Positions 4,866 through 6,336 of a stretch of DNA of 6,336 nt are shown here, one piece after another (position 1 is the stretch's first letter; every line of letters begins with the position of its first letter). The position numbers and the translations under genes are program-made. Source of the DNA: Bordetella parapertussis. GTDB lineage: Bacteria > Pseudomonadota > Gammaproteobacteria > Burkholderiales > Burkholderiaceae_B. The stretch spans positions 1 through 6,336 of the forward strand of contig CAMEAW010000163.1 of assembly GCA_945911685.1 (NCBI GenBank), written 5' to 3'. The notes below the pieces were generated by a model. That model saw nothing but the letters and a program-made list of their open reading frames with translations. It had not been told where the DNA came from and ran no database searches.

Positions 4866-6336
4866 CAACGCCATCAGCCTTCCCACAGGGCAGCTTTGAT
4901 TACATCATCATCGGCAGTGGCGCGGCTGGCTCGATCTTGGCCAATCGCTTATCCGAAGATCCATCCGTATCAGTGTGTGTGCTTGAAGCAGGGCCCTCTG
5001 ATTGGGATCCCCTGCTGCACATGCCCGCGGGCTACATCAAAAAAGTCTTTGATCCAAAGGTCACGTTTCCTTTCTCGACAGAACCAACCGAGCATACCGG
5101 TGGTCGACGTGTGCCCGTGCCGCAGGGCAGAACCTTGGGCGGCTCGACGGCGATTAACGGCTTGGTTTACAACCGCGGGCAAGCTGAAGATTTTGACGAC
5201 TGGGCCGCAGCGGGTAACCCAGGGTGGAGTTACGCTGACGTCTTACCGTTTTTTAAAAAAACCGAGTCACGCATTGGTGAGGGTGATGACAAGTATCGTG
5301 GCCGTTCAGGCTTGATGCCGATTACCAATATTGATTGGATTCATCCCATCAGTGAAGCGTTTATTTCGGGTGCCCAGGAGCTGGGTATTCCACGTAATCC
5401 CGACTACAACGGTGCAACCCAAGCAGGTGTTGGCTATTTTCAGCGCAACATCTATCGGGGCTATCGGATGAGCACAGCCCGTATATTTTTACGTCCGGCA
5501 CGCAAGCGGTCGAATCTCACGGTGTTGACTCACGCACACGCGGCAAAAATTATCTTTGACGGCACGCGTGCAACTGGCGTTGAGTATATACGCGGTGGCA
5601 AGGGTGGTGCGCGTCATGCAGTGAGTGCGCGACGCGAAGTCTTACTTTGTGCGGGGGCGTTGAATACACCTAAGTTATTACAGCTCTCTGGAGTAGGCCC
5701 TGCCAGCGTGCTCGCAAGTTTGGGCGTGCCAGTGTTGCACGATATGCCCGGGGTGGGTCATCATTTAAAAGATCACTTTTCGATTCGTGTCGTTGCCAAA
5801 GTACAAGGGATCGCGACCATCAACGAGTTGGCGCGAGCACCGCGGCTGTGGGGTCAAATTGCACGATGGTTGTTTAAACAGCCAAGTATCTTGGCGTTAA
5901 GTCCATCGCTCGTTCACTTTTTTTGGCAATCTCGCCAGGGGTTAATGCGCCCAGATCTGCAAGGGGTATTCTCGCCAGCGAGTTACCGCGAGGGGTATGT
6001 CGGTTTACTTGATCAATATCCGGGTATGACCTGTGGGGTTTGGCAACATCGACCCGAAAGCATGGGCTACGTACACGCAACATCGACCGACCCGTTTGAG
6101 GCGCCCGTGATTCAGCCTAATTATCTCGAGCATGAAAATGATCGACGCGTATTACTGGATGGTATGCGGCTTGCGCGTGAGCTTTTAAAGACACAAGCGT
6201 TGGCGCAATACTCGGTCGGTGAGTCGATGCCGGGTGTGCAGGTTGAGCGCGACGATGAAATGCTCGATTACATTCGGCGTTATGGCGCATCGTCTTATCA
6301 CTTGAACGGTACCGCACGGATGGGGCCGAGTTCAGA
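4862..6336 (+). CDS. GMC-family FAD-dependent oxidoreductase (3' end missing)
   Basis: Cytoplasmic flavoenzyme of the glucose-methanol-choline family, which oxidises an alcohol group using FAD. The frame is uninterrupted for 491 codons plus two bases and runs off the right edge; members are usually 530-560 aa, so roughly 50 residues are missing. Visible: FAD-binding strand YIIIGSGAAG with GxGxxG at 18-23, the acidic end VCVLEAG of the second strand, GMC signature 1 GRTLGGSTAINGLVYNRG from residue 89, signature 2 GALNTPKLLQLSGVGP 265-280, then PGVGHHLKDH (commonly GxNLQDH). The probable catalytic His480 lies in SSYHLNGTARMG, where the choline-dehydrogenase-like form is often HPxGTCRMG. The second active-site residue (His or Asn) would lie outside the window. 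No signal peptide is seen. Start ATG 4862 has GGAG 7 bases upstream. BetA-like is the nearest familiar name, but choline specificity is not supported. Being downstream of the importer suggests it acts on the imported compound. Confidence 0.93.
   Translation, partial: MTTPSAFPQGSFDYIIIGSGAAGSILANRLSEDPSVSVCVLEAGPSDWDPLLHMPAGYIKKVFDPKVTFPFSTEPTEHTGGRRVPVPQGRTLGGSTAINGLVYNRGQAEDFDDWAAAGNPGWSYADVLPFFKKTESRIGEGDDKYRGRSGLMPITNIDWIHPISEAFISGAQELGIPRNPDYNGATQAGVGYFQRNIYRGYRMSTARIFLRPARKRSNLTVLTHAHAAKIIFDGTRATGVEYIRGGKGGARHAVSARREVLLCAGALNTPKLLQLSGVGPASVLASLGVPVLHDMPGVGHHLKDHFSIRVVAKVQGIATINELARAPRLWGQIARWLFKQPSILALSPSLVHFFWQSRQGLMRPDLQGVFSPASYREGYVGLLDQYPGMTCGVWQHRPESMGYVHATSTDPFEAPVIQPNYLEHENDRRVLLDGMRLARELLKTQALAQYSVGESMPGVQVERDDEMLDYIRRYGASSYHLNGTARMGPSS

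Larger units (their letters stand above)
4751..4900 (+). repeat. Three degenerate 50-bp tandem units carrying a start region each
   Basis: Units are 4751-4800, 4801-4850 and 4851-4900. Each starts with GGAG, has GATG (holding ATG) at the same offset, and ends with CAGGGC followed by a G/A, G, T/C-rich TTTG block. Units one and two match at about 33 of 50 positions by eye, and the conserved stretches are the translation start and the QG-x-F codons. The third unit is the genuine 5' end of the oxidoreductase gene, so units one and two appear to be older duplications of that start region. Confidence 0.8.

Noticed and set aside
4693..4900. CRISPR array or attachment-site interpretation of the tandem units
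   Set aside because: There are no unique spacers between constant repeats; the units abut, are degenerate, and copy the ends of the adjacent genes.
4896..5315. A 139-codon open frame on the + strand overlapping the oxidoreductase
   Set aside because: It is in a different frame from the oxidoreductase, whose GxGxxG motif and GMC signature 1 are clearly encoded in the same bases. Its Cys-, Arg- and Ser-rich product resembles nothing.

Overview
The window is a one-directional gene cluster, all on the + strand. It encodes a LivJ/LivK-type (HAAT family) high-affinity ABC importer followed by a GMC-family FAD oxidoreductase. Base composition looks roughly balanced in GC. The gene order (binding protein, LivH, a fused LivM-LivG, LivF, oxidoreductase) and the protein sequences suggest a Gram-negative proteobacterium. 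A betaproteobacterium of the Burkholderiales is my best guess, inferred from general resemblance only.

Layout. Bases 1-1071 are the 3' part of a periplasmic substrate-binding protein whose signal peptide lies off the left edge. A short gap (1072-1151) holds a strong 16-bp stem-loop, then a good ribosome binding site and the LivH-type permease (1152-2069). Its stop overlaps by one base the start of a fused LivM permease-LivG ATPase (2069-3925, 618 aa). The second ATPase, LivF, follows (best start 4000, end 4725). From 4862 to the right edge runs a GMC oxidoreductase that is open at the window end (491 codons seen). No stretch over 300 bases lacks a gene, and I see no RNA gene, insertion sequence or CRISPR array.

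How it works together. The binding protein captures a ligand in the periplasm, LivH and LivM form the membrane channel, and LivG and LivF power import. The co-directional GMC flavoenzyme probably oxidises the imported compound, or a product of it, at an alcohol group. The ligand cannot be read from the sequence. It need not be an amino acid, because this transporter family also imports other small carboxylates, amides and aromatics.

Most unusual part. The two gene junctions around livF look repeatedly duplicated. Between livF and the oxidoreductase there are four successive copies of a GGAG-7 nt-ATG translation start (GGAG at 4714, 4751, 4801 and 4851). The last three lie in exactly 50-bp units (4751-4900). 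Units one and two each encode a 17-residue peptide resembling the first residues of the oxidoreductase, and each ends in TGA within an ATGA overlap with the next start. The livG-livF junction also carries an imperfect direct repeat and a 30-codon mini-ORF with a strong ribosome binding site that bridges the two genes. This could be a translational relay or simply decaying tandem duplications. The sequence alone does not decide.
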